Positions 51,884-63,680 of a DNA stretch of 64,000 nt are shown piece by piece; the first letter of the stretch is position 1, and every line of letters starts with the position of its first letter. Origin of the DNA: Paralvinella palmiformis. Its lineage: Eukaryota > Annelida > Polychaeta > Terebellida > Alvinellidae. The notes under the pieces were generated by a model. It was not told where the DNA came from, did not search any database, and saw only the letters and a program-made list of their open reading frames with translations. Both the position numbers and the translations under genes were made by a program. The DNA lies in assembly GCA_025642065.1 (NCBI GenBank), contig JAODUP010000040.1, forward strand, positions 366,001-430,000, given 5' to 3'.

Positions 51884-52030
51884 CTGACCACTGGTTGGTA
51901 ATGTTAATATGGCTGGTACTGCCGGGTGTGGACTAGTGGAGTGTATGTGTGTTCATGTATTCTACTTGTGGTGTCTGTGACGTGAGCTAGATTCGGTAGA
52001 AGACTACGAATAGACGTGACGACATGACGG
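51884..52030 (-). other. Possible untranslated first exon, perhaps of paralog C
   Basis: On the minus strand a perfect consensus donor (CAG followed by GTAAGT) lies at about 51878-51886, downstream of a less AT-rich stretch with several CpGs and a TGTCGTCACG-like motif. Paralog C needs an upstream leader exon because an acceptor lies 21 nt before its ATG. This is the best-looking minus-strand donor I noticed upstream, and would make intron 1 about 13 kb. The left edge (51884) follows from the donor; the right edge is a guess. It could equally belong to an unrelated transcript or be chance. Confidence 0.22.
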
Positions 52031-52090
52031 AGGTGGTCATGGTTCAGTGAACTCGCAATGAAGCATGTACGTGTGCATGCATCTATATAT

Positions 52091-52091
<1 letters not shown>

Positions 52092-52126
<35 letters not shown>

Positions 52127-52190
52127 CATGTGTGTGTGCGTGCGTGCGTGTGTGTTGAGAGAGCGTACGAGCATATATATATATATATAT
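52092..52190. repeat. (CT)n-(TA)n-(GT)n-(TA)n compound microsatellite
   Basis: Successive dinucleotide runs separated by GCGTGCGTGCG and a short GA stretch. Confidence 0.9.
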
Positions 52191-52665
52191 AGTATGCATT
52201 TCATTTATAAGGAATTTGGGCAATATGTGAAACTTATATCTTTACACCTTTATATCGTCCTATTTAAAAACTTAATGGAGCAAAGTGGAGCGGAAATACT
52301 GCCGTTGTACATATATAGCATCCTCTGCAATTAAGGAGTTTGACCCAAACAGTCTTGAGTATTTAACTGGGAGTTATAACAATTATATAATTGCAGAGTT
52401 TAGTTTCTTTCGGGCTTAGAAATGCAGCGAACCATTTCTATTCGCTGAACCCCCATAACTCTGCAATATAAATATCTGAATGGCTATGGTTAATACCTGA
52501 TAGTTGATGTGTATCTGAGTCATTCATTCTATTGTCAAACAGCGGAAACAGTTCGGTACCTGGGCTGGTATCGGTATTCGACAAAATGGCGTCGGAAACA
52601 ATATTCTACTTCTGTTCAACAACGCCTGTGTTAGTATCTTATTGTGCTCTGTTTGAGGGTATGTG

Positions 52666-52815
52666 GGATCACTACCACCTGTGTTCGAATCTCGGCGTGG
52701 GCATATCTGAACGTTGTTTCATCTTTGACTTTGTTTCATTACCTTTTGAGGTCGCTCGGCCCATTTAGCCTAGCATGTGCACAAAACTGGCTGTAAAACA
52801 TCAATCATCATCATC
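52666..52815 (+). mobile_element. SINE-A, 5'-truncated copy with perfect duplication
   Basis: Begins just before box B (GTGTTCGAATCTCGG) and lacks box A, yet is flanked by the perfect 13-bp duplication TTGAGGGTATGTG (52653-52665, 52816-52828). Confidence 0.88.
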
Positions 52816-52829
52816 TTGAGGGTATGTGA

Positions 52830-53611
52830 GTTGATTGTGCATACAAGGATACAATGTATAAAGTTTTGTAATTTGAAATGGATATGATCTGGAAACGACC
52901 ATTAAAACTAAAATGAACTCGTTGACAGTGGTATATTTGGTGTTCTCTTTGGCATGTGGTTTCTACCAAGTACACCCCTCCCCCCTTTCAGCAGTAGTGT
53001 CTCGGTCTTGCTTACAAACGTCTATTTGCCATCGAGTCACCCCCCCGCCTTCTATCTCTCTAGCCGTAAATTTTGCGATGAACATTTCTTAACTATACCA
53101 ATGCACTGACTAATATACTGCCCTTAAACGTAATGCATACGACCATTCATGGTCGACAGTCTTATGTAGGAATGATCCGGAACAACAGGCATTGGCTCTT
53201 AATAAACGACACATTGAAGAACGTTGAGTCAGTGGGCAATAGCGTGTACTATTTATTATAAGTTTACCCGAGTACCTGATGCTGATGCCGCTGCAGGTTG
53301 TAGCTCATCAAGTCTGACAGCTGCTGTTTTGTTATGGTTAACGACTCCCAAATCACATTAGTTGGGACTCGATCGAATCGTTACTTCTTTAATCAGTGAT
53401 GCCTTATGTCAGTGATCGTGGTTAGACTGGAATTAGGGAACTACTTGGTGCATTTTGGAAGGTTAAATATAATGTTCCTGCTACGACTGGTCAAGCTATT
53501 GCTGTTGTTATACACTACCATAATAATGATATTATAGTATTGATTATTACGATTGGTATAATAATACTAGTACTTATAGTACTGGTAGTAGTAGCGGTAC
53601 TACCAAAGGTG

Positions 53612-53644
<33 letters not shown>

Positions 53645-54025
53645 TATACTGCATTGTTTTTCGTGGAGGATCAATGATGTATGTATACACAAACGTTAGG
53701 TATATGTGCTGATGAAATGTTGATCTTGTAGGCGTCTCTCTCTCTCTCTGAGAGACAGTGTTTGTGTGTGTGTGGGGGGGGGGGTTGTTACGTGGGCGGT
53801 ATAGCCGGAAGATTTGAATGACGATGTAGTTATTTTTAAATGTTGTCATAGGGAGATACTCTGATAGAAGAATCATTAGGTGGGCTATGATGATGATGAT
53901 GATGATGATGATGGTGATGATGATGGTGGTTAGTATTGTTATTATTATTATAAGCACATCAGAAGAGATACGATACAGTATCGCTAGGTTAATATAATGA
54001 TACCTTCACTATTACTGTGATTGGG
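52830..54025. other. Spacer with simple repeats
   Basis: Contains (GT)n at 53611-53644, a CT/GA palindromic run near 53737-53756, a G-run at 53774-53783 and (GAT)n at 53887-53932. The minus-strand open frame across these is low-complexity. Confidence 0.4.
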
Positions 54026-54206
54026 TGCCTCCATGGCCTAACTGGTAGCGCGATTGGCCACAAATCTCAACCACCTGAGTTCAAATCTTGGCGTGGTAAT
54101 ATCTGAAGGGTGTTTCATCTTTCACTTCGCCTCATTATCTTTGGAGCTCGCTCGGCCCATTTATGCTACCTTATGCATAAAAGTGGCCGTAAAACATCAA
54201 ACATTA
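54026..54206 (+). mobile_element. SINE-A, full-length copy
   Basis: GTGCCTCCATGGCCTAACTG head, box-B-like GAGTTCAAATCTTGG, body and GGCCGTAAAACATCAAACAT end. Somewhat diverged. Confidence 0.82.
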
Positions 54207-54356
54207 TCTATGACTGTGATTTAAGTGTAGGACCATTTGGGGGGGGGGGGGTATCTGTTCTGTGTTCGTCTAATGTAAGTGGCAATTGACGTGTATATAT
54301 TTAGAACATATGGCCGAAGGACTACGTCCAAGGAATGTAAGATAATTAGGCGGAAG

Positions 54357-54537
54357 ATGGTGATGTTTTACGGCCACCTTTTTTACATGGTAGGCTAAAT
54401 GGGCCGAGCGACCTCCAAAGGTAATAAAATGAGGTCAGAGATGAAACACCCTTCAGATGTGCCGACGCTGAGATTCGAAATCAGATGGTAGTGATCCGTG
54501 GTCCAACGTGCTACCAATTAGACCACGGAGGCGCCCC
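54357..54537 (-). mobile_element. SINE-A, full-length copy, opposite orientation to its neighbour
   Basis: Complete element on the minus strand, about 150 bp from the plus-strand copy, making an inverted SINE pair. Target duplication is unclear. Confidence 0.82.
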
Positions 54538-54544
54538 TCACGCG

Positions 54545-57520
54545 GAGGAAGTATTTTAATAAAGAACGAAACACCTTAAAGCCACGGGTAGCATCGCAAA
54601 TTTTCACCGGCCTGGAAGTGTGTAGATTAGTGCACACTCCCGTAACTGCATCTCCAATCCCAGATGGTAATATGTAAACAGAAATAACTAGGAAATAATA
54701 ACTTGTTATCTTGGTCTATTTATCAGCAGTTCTGATTTATTTGTTTGATAGAATATTGTTCATTTAGACAGATAAGCGTTGATAGAAGTTACCTTTGTGT
54801 GTACAATATTACTGGATATACATTTTGTTCATCTTTGACAGTTTTCACTAACGCGGAAAAAGAAGTTCACTTAGATGGATTACTGTGTGCGCGGACGCGC
54901 AAAAACAAACTGTGCTCTCATTGGGGCGTTTGATTTTTATATTTTTGCTTCATTTTCCCATTTCGATGCAAAATCCAGTCGGTGTATAGTCTTAGCGTTC
55001 ACACGAAATAATTATATTCACAAAATATTCCATCGTTCCGCTCAAGTATCCTCTTTACAAACCAAAGCTATATACATAACACTTATCCAACATACGGTAC
55101 TCAGCTGTGTTGATCTGATCCTGGTAGCATTCCCAGCGAGCATTCACTTCTCAACCATGGAGCTGTACGCCCCAAGGGAATCATAACACGGATTGATTGA
55201 AAATAATTCGATCCCGATCCCCACTGAGTCCAGATTCGAGCGCAGTATATGGCAAGTATATGTCGCCTACGGGCTCCCGATGTGTAACGCGATGGTTTGT
55301 CATTAATAATTTATCCCTTCTGTTGATCATTAAAATGGTGAGATGTCTGATTTTGCTTCTAAACTGATGAAATTTGATGCCAGACAAGTGTCAAGTGTTG
55401 AAAGCCCGCTAGCACGTCATTTAAAACGGTGATGTACACTCTACGAGTAGAGACTGAAAACAACAACGGGTTCAACGTCTCATGTCCTACCTGATTTTAG
55501 TAGTTCACTTAATGGTCTTTTTATAGCAATACAGAATGCAATTTGTATATAATCCACAATATCGCCAATAAAAGATGGCTATATTCTGGACATAATATCC
55601 CATGTTCAGTCCATTGATACCGTGGATCTTGACGCTTCTTACAAGACGATCCCCGCAGTAACTGATGAATTAGTACAAATCTCTGGGCTTAGCCTCTTAA
55701 TCCATTTATGCAACGACCTCTCAAGTCTGCTTTGGAACAATAAAAGCTAAACACGAACAAAAGAACCTGCTCAATCTACTAAGACACTTGATGGGCGGTA
55801 ATACAAATGTGGTTCTATCACATTTAACTTTTGTTCACCGTCAACAATTTCTCTGTTGAACTTCAGATTTACCTACTATTCACCTTATCAGCTTGTGAAA
55901 CCATCCAACGGGATAACATTAAATATCATTGTTATTCAAGTATACGGGGGATAATTGGGATTGCGTGTCATCATCAGTTGAATATTGTATAACAGACATA
56001 GGTATTTGGTTGAACAACAACGGCATGCTAAAAGTTAACGGGAATAGGACCAAATTCAGTGTGTTCTGATCCAAGAAACTTACAAAGAAAACTGGACATC
56101 TTCCGTGTCGTTGAGAAGTTTTTCCTCATTCCTCACTGTCTCTGACAAACCGCCTACACCGAGTGCAAACCGATGCGGCACGACTTTAAATGCGCACTTG
56201 CAAAATAGAACACAAAACCATGGTTTAGAAGATCCTATTTCATACATTTTGAAAGTGCTTTCTAAGTGAAACGACACCAATGTAGTTAAGTATACGACAA
56301 TGCGGTAGTGCAATGTCAGACTCGTTCATGTTTGAGGATGATAAACAGCCACACAACAATGTATGGAGAGAAATCTTTCGAACGATCAGCGCTGAGGTTG
56401 TGGAATAGGTTGTCTGATTAAGTTAAGGCTGCAGCAAGTCAAGAATGATATTGTACGGCTCTTATATAAATTAGCCTATTAATGCTATTTTATGCACAAC
56501 TCTCGCTCTCTCTCGCTCTGTCTGTTTGTCTCTCTTTATGTATAAAATATGCTTCATATGCTATGAAAGTCAGAACATGTTTTTATTCTATGTTCAGTAT
56601 AAGTCACTCTAATGTGACTTTGATTAAGGCGCCATATAAAACCCTATCACTATATAAACATCAAGAACAGTGTCGGATGGAGGTTATCGGGTCACTAATA
56701 ATACACCAATAATACAGTTTGGAATAATTCTTTGTTTGGTTTCCTTTCACATCCATAATTATTATTACCGGTATTATTATTATTATTATTATTAAATGGG
56801 TTCTTTATGTGTCATTGATTCAATTTGACTTTCAGTACAGTTGTTACACCTTATCTAAGTGTAAAGTCGATAGTCCATTGACTATAATTATTGTATGTGA
56901 CACTTCAGTATTTAAATGTTTATCTTTCGCTTCGTTAAGGTCGATTTTATCGCTAACATTCGTTGTCACCGAGATAAGAATCAACTACTGAAGAGATTAG
57001 AATATTTAAATAAACCTTTACAGAGCTGTTGTATAGGTCGTCATCAAGTTATTTGTTGACGGTTTGTATTCCGGTTGAGATCTATTTAAGCCGCACCTAA
57101 CATCATGGGGTGAGCCACAAATTATCATCAGTTTCATCGTCATTAGTTAGCATCATCATCATCAGTTAAAAAAAAAACATTTTAATATGGTTCTTCACTT
57201 ATTGAATAATACAAACATATAATAGTCATACGTATATTAGATTTAGAGAGTGTAACAATACACCGAGGAATCACTTACTTACCAATGGCTTTTACTGGAA
57301 AGGGCAAGCATCTTAATATTGTACAATAAACCCAAGCGTATGACATCGCTGTCTTAACAGTCTAAACTCGCAGGTGTTTCTTTTTTCCGTAACCATGACG
57401 CAACCCGTTTATACACTTAACATTATTAAAGGAAACATTAATATTCGCGATATTTAAATAATTGTGGTTGCGCTTTTTATTTATTTGCGACCCATCAGCT
57501 CGAAAATATTCTTATTTTGG
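54545..57520. other. Spacer, nothing assigned
   Basis: No gene, SINE or inverted repeat that I can support. Short (CT)n near 56505 and (ATT)n near 56762-56795. Confidence 0.35.
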
Positions 57521-58012
57521 GGAAGAGCTCATCAAAATCACCATCAGAGTCCTTCAGAACCACGCCCAAGAAACATATCCATAGAGTACATCCTAAAAAT
57601 GGGAATTGTACAAATCCTGTGTTAAGATCTATAAAATGTCGTCACTTGATTACAGGTACAGTGAGAGATGTTTCAGAAAACCACCAAGAAGCAAGAGCTG
57701 TTTTACCTCATACACGTCCACGCGATGACTGTTTTCAGTACGAAGAGCTCTCTTGCTACACGTAAATAAACCTTGATTATAGATTATATCTACACACCTT
57801 ATTTGTGGTTTATGATAACGCTAAAGGTACGATGGATATATACTTATAGAAGGTTAATTTCGTTTCATTAAAGTACAAAATTCAAAACAAAAACATCATA
57901 CTTCTCAGAAGTTCATCCATCATGCCAAGATAATAAATCAGACTATGTATTGCAAAAAAAATTAAAAACAAAAACACGAGTGAGTCATAGTTCGTTGAAA
58001 TCGTTCACTCGG

Positions 58013-58036
58013 CTCTCTCTCTCTCTCTCTCTCTCT

Positions 58037-58068
<32 letters not shown>
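58013..58068. repeat. (CT)n-(TA)n microsatellite
   Basis: CT run followed by TA run. Confidence 0.92.
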
Positions 58069-58069
<1 letters not shown>

Positions 58070-58306
58070 CATTCGGGTGGTAGACGTCACTTAGTTATGT
58101 GGAGGTGGGCGAAAATTAACGACATTTTAACGTTTTTAAGCCCTGTAACTGTATGAAATATATTGTCATTTAAATGTCTAATTTCTGGTCGTCTCTTATT
58201 TCAGAAAATCAATATTCACAACTATAATGCTTGTTATGATATAGAAAATATTATACAACAAGTGTCAATAGCACTACTTATAAAGAGCATCATATTAAAA
58301 ATAGTG

Positions 58307-58308
<2 letters not shown>

Positions 58309-58340
<32 letters not shown>
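58309..58340. repeat. (TA)n microsatellite
   Basis: TA run. Confidence 0.92.
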
Positions 58341-58345
<5 letters not shown>

Positions 58346-58443
58346 GTTAATTTAGTATTTATAGTTTTTGATAGAACAAGTTGTGTGATTTACTGTTCTC
58401 TAAATATGCATTACATGCGTATATATTCCATTTACTTTATGTT

Positions 58444-58446
<3 letters not shown>

Positions 58447-58489
<43 letters not shown>
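58447..58489. repeat. (TA)n microsatellite
   Basis: TA run; with 58309-58340 it creates a false Ile/Tyr open frame. Confidence 0.92.
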
Positions 58490-58491
<2 letters not shown>

Positions 58492-58605
58492 GATATTTAT
58501 GTACCTGTATTTATATATCTGTAAATTCATGTGTATAAACGTACACACACGCGCGCTTTCTTAAATATGTGTGCATGAACACGCACAACTGCTAGCAACA
58601 TCCCG

Positions 58606-58690
58606 TTGAACTGTTTATACCTTCCATCAACTGTTTATACCTTCCATCAACTGTTTATACCTCCATCAACTGTTTATACCTTCCATCAAC
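58606..58690. repeat. 20-bp minisatellite, four units
   Basis: Units of CAACTGTTTATACCTTCCAT, one lacking a T. Confidence 0.92.
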
Positions 58691-59530
58691 TACGATTAAT
58701 TGAATTTTGTCCTTGACGGTATATTTCCATGCGTATCACAATGGGAATATACTCCTTTACGCTCCTTTACGCTACTTATATCATTTATGGCAGATTTTAT
58801 TGTCGAAACAAACGTATTACAACCGTTATACTTAATTATATACCAGACGAGTGACTCAGTTTTAATATTTAATTATTAGTTTATATGAATAGAATTTCTG
58901 TCATATCAATATATCTATACTGACAGTAGAAAAGAACACACTCCAACTACCCGTGAATGGTTTCATCGTCAGTTTGTCGGTGTAATCCCCGAATTGATTC
59001 GTATTACTCTGTGCCATTTTGGAGCATGTGTTTTTGTCCGTGACATTCCGTAAGTCACGCACATATGACGTTGATGGAAGGCCAGTTCTATGTGGTTCTA
59101 TATGGCTCGATGTGAACGGTGATAATCTATTATCGTTTAACCTACAATCCAGTAAGACAGTCTACACGAACACAGCTTTACATCAACAAGAACACGTCGT
59201 GTTTTACTTCTTCAGTAGCATTTCCGATGAAATACCATAGCCGCAGATATATATGCCAGCTTTGTGTTTTTATGCTGATATTCACGGAAGGCTATACATT
59301 TAGCTGGTAAAAACTATATAACAGATTTACGATCATTTAACGTAGTCAACCAGATTGGACATATGCTATTAGCCAGTAACAATGCAATACAGTGGCATCT
59401 AACACGGCAAGACTAAACACAGCTTTGCCAAGGGACTGCTAGCAACGTTTGATAGAAACATTATACTGGTCAATGTTGCGATATTCTGCTGCAGATGTAA
59501 GAGCGTGACTGGTAGTCTTCCTTTGCTTAA

Positions 59531-60310
59531 AGGAACAGTTCACCTTCATTTCAAATTTTCAAGACTAATACAAATATGTTCACCCAAATTATAAAGGCTG
59601 TCAAAATGTGAACACGATTAACCACATATTAAATAATCCAGTTCAAAGTGCTGGTGGATTGACTATAACTTGTCTATGGGTGCTGCCATTTTGAAGCCAG
59701 ACACAGGCCGGGTGCTCCTGAAATATGATGCCACTCACCACAAGCTGTTTGTATTACCCGGTTATGACAATGTAAACGGGGTCAGCCAAACATGTATTTT
59801 CGGAACAAAAATGCGTGTTTACGAATATTACAATATCTTTGGTTCAAAAGCATCGTACGTTAATCAAGTGGCTAAAGAAAACAATATACTGAAATTCCTT
59901 AAGACGAATGTTTTGTCTTTTTATAACAAGTATCTGCCGAGCTGTCAGATTTATGTAAATGAACCGACGACGGCACCAGCTAGTAGTGGCAATTAAAGAT
60001 CTATATGCTCTTTGGTAGTAGTTAGGTTGAGCACGGGGAGGGGGTCAGGTCAATAAGATGTCTAAGCAAGAACATGACTTGATCAGGATCAAGATGGTCA
60101 GATGATCATTGTCTCACCTGACGTCAAAACGTGTGACTTTTTTCTAGCTGCCATACAATCCGGGGAATCTGTAAAGTCTACCCTCTGTTAATTAGGATTA
60201 TTTCTTTATATTATTATTTCATGTATATTCGTGATTATTAATGTGGAATTTGGAGTTTTGTAAACATTATACATATAAGTCATAATATTATCTTAGGGTG
60301 GACTGTTCCT
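59531..60310 (+). mobile_element. TTAA inverted-repeat element, copy 3, with open frame
   Basis: Perfectly TTAA-flanked (59527-59530, 60311-60314), with ends AGGAACAGTTCACCTTCA and AGGAACAGTCCACCCTAA. Longest copy of the family at 780 bp, containing the frame at 59676-59996. Confidence 0.78.
59676..59996 (+). CDS. Small open frame carried by a TTAA element
   Basis: ATG-started frame of 106 residues inside the TTAA element. It begins MGAAILKPDTGRVLLKYD, has an aromatic-rich middle (RVYEYYNIFG) and ends with CQIYVNEPTTAPASSGN. No signal peptide, membrane segment or known motif is visible. A homologous but frame-broken stretch lies in element copy 2 on the minus strand (near 29570-29730), where segments such as AKEN and QIYVNEP recur. 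It does not look like a transposase. Either a captured host fragment or non-coding DNA that happens to be open; not a normal cellular gene as far as I can see. Confidence 0.3.
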   Translation: MGAAILKPDTGRVLLKYDATHHKLFVLPGYDNVNGVSQTCIFGTKMRVYEYYNIFGSKASYVNQVAKENNILKFLKTNVLSFYNKYLPSCQIYVNEPTTAPASSGN

Positions 60311-60763
60311 TTAACGCTTCCAAGAGCAAGAAATTTCATAATGATCCATCAGAATTTGGCTTTTATGTTACCTTTAGTAAAAATATTAAACAGTTACTGG
60401 CGTATAAAGAATGGCAAAGGCTTATTCAGGATCTAATTGACGACTGATAATGTTGACGCCGTTAGTAGAGGAATTATTATGATTGTTAGGTTAAGCTGTT
60501 GCCTTTATAAAGGGCTGATAATGATGACCCTTAAGCCCATTTGAAGTGTCACAACCGGGTAGATAAGTTGATTATGTCGTATACGTTTCAAAATAGGCTG
60601 GATTAATATGGAATGAAATGAGGATCTGGCCGACAGAACATTTTACGTTGTTATAAGCATCTATTTTTGTGATAAATATATCATAAATCCCGAACATTTC
60701 AGCTTTATATACGAATAGTAATTAATCAAACTGTCTACAATTTCCAAGATTGCTGATCTAATT

Positions 60764-60766
<3 letters not shown>

Positions 60767-60802
<36 letters not shown>
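60767..60802. repeat. (TA)n microsatellite
   Basis: TA run. Confidence 0.92.
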
Positions 60803-60803
<1 letters not shown>

Positions 60804-61229
60804 GCATATCGCACACACGCGAGCCTGTTTTAGCTGACTAACCGGATATCTGTATAAATATACTCTGAAGCTGAAATTTGTTGTTGTTGTTGGTATTGTT
60901 TATATGAGCCTCTATCTATATGAACGACAACATCCGGTTATCTAATAGACGCCACGTGTTCATGTTGGTGTGAAGACACCGGAAACAAAATATTCTGTAA
61001 TAAGACGATAACTTATTTTGTAGTAAATAGGTTAATTGATAGGTTATATAATAGTTGTATTTATTTACAATATGGCACCTGTGATATTGAGTGATCTGTA
61101 CATTCCACGACAGTCGTCAATTCCCAGAGGAGTATTTAGTTTCTAGCCACCAGGAATAGATGTACAATCTAGAAGAATGCATCACTGGCCAACACCAGCT
61201 GTTGGTTTCATGGATGAAGGAGCACGTCC

Positions 61230-61325
61230 AAAATTAGTATCCGGTTCGTGCATTCGAACCGCGGGCCTTCCAATTTCGGCCTCGCGTCTGTTATCGCCAA
61301 GGCATCACAGCTCACAAAGTGACCA
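61230..61325 (-). other. Possible third tRNA-derived head
   Basis: On the minus strand GAGCTGTGATGCCTTGGCGA could be a box-A-like region, and GCGGTTCGAATGCACG is a box-B-like arm about 45 bp later. No body shared with SINE-A or SINE-B is evident, so it may be another SINE family or a tRNA pseudogene. Confidence 0.3.
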
Positions 61326-61526
61326 AGAATGCTAGAAGAAAATGACGTCATCTGTCAGTTTGAGAGTATAACTTCTGGTCTGTTGTATTTAATGTACGCG
61401 AGAAGTACAGGATTATCACAATAGAACATATTTCATTGTGCTATCAATTGTGTACAGAAGGATTGGTGAAGGATTCAGTTCTGGTTAACAATGATAAGAA
61501 TACACCAGATCTCATGGGTCAGTTGT

Positions 61527-61724
61527 GATTATGAAATGAGATGATGATTGATGTTTTACAGCCACTTTTGTGCACATGGTAGGCTAAATGGGCCGAGTGA
61601 GCTCCAAAGGTAATTAAGCTAAGTCAAAAATGAAACAACCTTCAGATATGTCCACTCCGGGATTCGAACACGGGTGGTAGTGATCTGTGGTCCAATACGC
61701 TACCACTAGACCACGAAGGCGCCC
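61527..61724 (-). mobile_element. SINE-A, full-length copy
   Basis: Complete element with a 16-bp duplication CTCATGGGTCAGTTGT (61511-61526) / CTCATTGGTCAGTTGT (61725-61740), one mismatch. Confidence 0.87.
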
Positions 61725-61985
61725 CTCATTGGTCAGTTGTACTGTAGTAATTAGACGTTGTCTAATGAAGATGTCGGTATCTCTAAAACAGTCAATACTC
61801 ATCACTTTCTCTGACACACACACACACACACGCACACGCACACACACTATATATATCTCTCTCAATCTATCTACAAACAGTATCACGTTTACGTGTCTGG
61901 TCATTAACTAGGATTGAGTATGTCTCACTCTTAGCAAAAGATAGGGGGCGGGGCTATAGCTATATCGGACGTTAGGCTGTGAATA

Positions 61986-62164
61986 TGATGACGATTGGTG
62001 TTTTACGGCCACTTTTGTACACATGGTAGGTTAAATGGGCCGAGCGACATCCAAAGGTAATAAAATGAAGTAAAAAATGAAACACCCTTCAGATATGTCC
62101 AAGCCGAGGTTCGAACTTAAGTTATGTGGTCCAACGCGCTACCAGCTAGACCATGGAGGCGCGC
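61986..62164 (-). mobile_element. SINE-A, full-length copy
   Basis: Complete element, with part of the head between box B and box A deleted. Perfect 11-bp duplication GGCTGTGAATA (61975-61985, 62165-62175). Confidence 0.87.
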
Positions 62165-62326
62165 GGCTGTGAATAAGAGTTAAATGACAAAGAGAAATGG
62201 TTGTCATTCAAGAAGTTCCATCGAGTTTATTTAATCATAATTATTATCAAGTACTCTTCTTAATGTGTCAACAATCAACAAGACAAATAAGATTATCCTA
62301 CCATCTTTTTCCAGGATTGATTACAT

Positions 62327-62329
<3 letters not shown>

Positions 62330-62361
<32 letters not shown>
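62330..62361. repeat. (TA)n microsatellite
   Basis: TA run. Confidence 0.92.
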
Positions 62362-62368
<7 letters not shown>

Positions 62369-62997
62369 CGTCTATACTTAAATCTACTCGTGTTCTTATC
62401 TGTTTGTTTCTAAATTCATGTAAAACTAGCACACAGACACACACACACACACAGGGGTTTATTATTTTTAATCTTTTGCTGTGTCTCTTAAATAACTGAT
62501 TAGCATAAAATAGCCTAATATTTTAGCTTAAAAATATTTGTTTTGTTTCTGGTTCCGTGCGCTGACCAGGACACAAACGTGACTTCACATCGTGTACGTA
62601 TTTACTGATTTGAAGTCATATGTAAATTTGCTCAATGATAAACAAACAGAAGACTGAGACTAATGTTGGTAAGAAATCGGACTGATTCACACTAGAAATG
62701 TCCAGTTTTTTATAAGTAATATAATTTTTTTTCACTCGCACGCAAAAGTTCACACATTTTAATAATCTGTTTATACTGTCTTAAACTGCTTTATGCCGCT
62801 AATATTTACTTTAAATCGCACCCAGACATTTATACCTATTCACAAAGTAACTAAAATGTACAGAGCTTAAAATAGACGCTAGGATATACCGACATAAATT
62901 TGAATACACACACGCACGCGCGCATATGCACGCACGAGCACAAATAAACACATTAACAACTGAAATCTGCTAAAACCTAGCGAATCTTTCTGACAAT

Positions 62998-63121
62998 CGT
63001 GGGCATATCTGAAGCGTGTTTCATCTTTGACTTCGCTTCATTACCTTTGGAGGTCGCTCGGCCCATTTAGGCTACCATGTGCAGAAAAGTGGCGGTAAAA
63101 CATCAATCATCATCATCATCA
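62998..63121 (+). mobile_element. SINE-A, 5'-truncated copy
   Basis: Starts at CGTGGGCATATCTGAAG, after box B, and ends with a long (ATC)n tail. TCTGACA on both sides may be a short target duplication. Confidence 0.8.
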
Positions 63122-63594
63122 TCTGACAGTGCTAATATCTATGTACGGTTACCATAGGACAGACAGTTTGATCAAACAAATGACCGGATTAAACTGCGTC
63201 AAACTGAGTGAAACGATCCAAGAACAACCAAACGACTCAAAGTCAATGTATTATGTTTGTGGAGCGCTTTCTTAAACGTTTTAATATTTTGACAATAGGG
63301 ATGGGCGATGATTGGTTCGGGGCACTGTTTGGCTGTAAGAGTCTTATCGTATAGACAAAAATGGCGTTAAAACAACAATATTTCAATATGTTATATGGGT
63401 GGAGCTATTATATAAAATGGGAGGATGACGTAGCCATCCGTTTGTCATTTATCATATTACATCACACTGATGTGCAGACTCCTAGATCGGTTTTCGAATA
63501 AAATATAATTACCTGTCTGTGAGATGTTTCAGTCTAATTATGTAATTTTTACAGAGTCGCCACACGGTCATGTGTCTTAGCTGTGCTTATAGCG

Positions 63595-63680
63595 CGGAGG
63601 CTCACTCGCTCGCTAGCTCGCTCGCTCACTCACTGATTCACTCACTCACTCACTCACTCACTCACTCACTCACTCACTTA
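63595..63680. repeat. (CTCG)n/(CTCA)n microsatellite
   Basis: CTCG/CTAG units pass into about 10 CTCA units. Confidence 0.92.

Noticed and set aside
53574..53957. 127-residue minus-strand frame
   Set aside because: Runs through (GAT)n, (GT)n and G-run simple repeats; Ile/Thr/His-rich low complexity.
57517..57765. 82-residue basic frame with Ser/Lys-rich start
   Set aside because: Begins at a TTG, has no recognisable family, splice context or repeat support.
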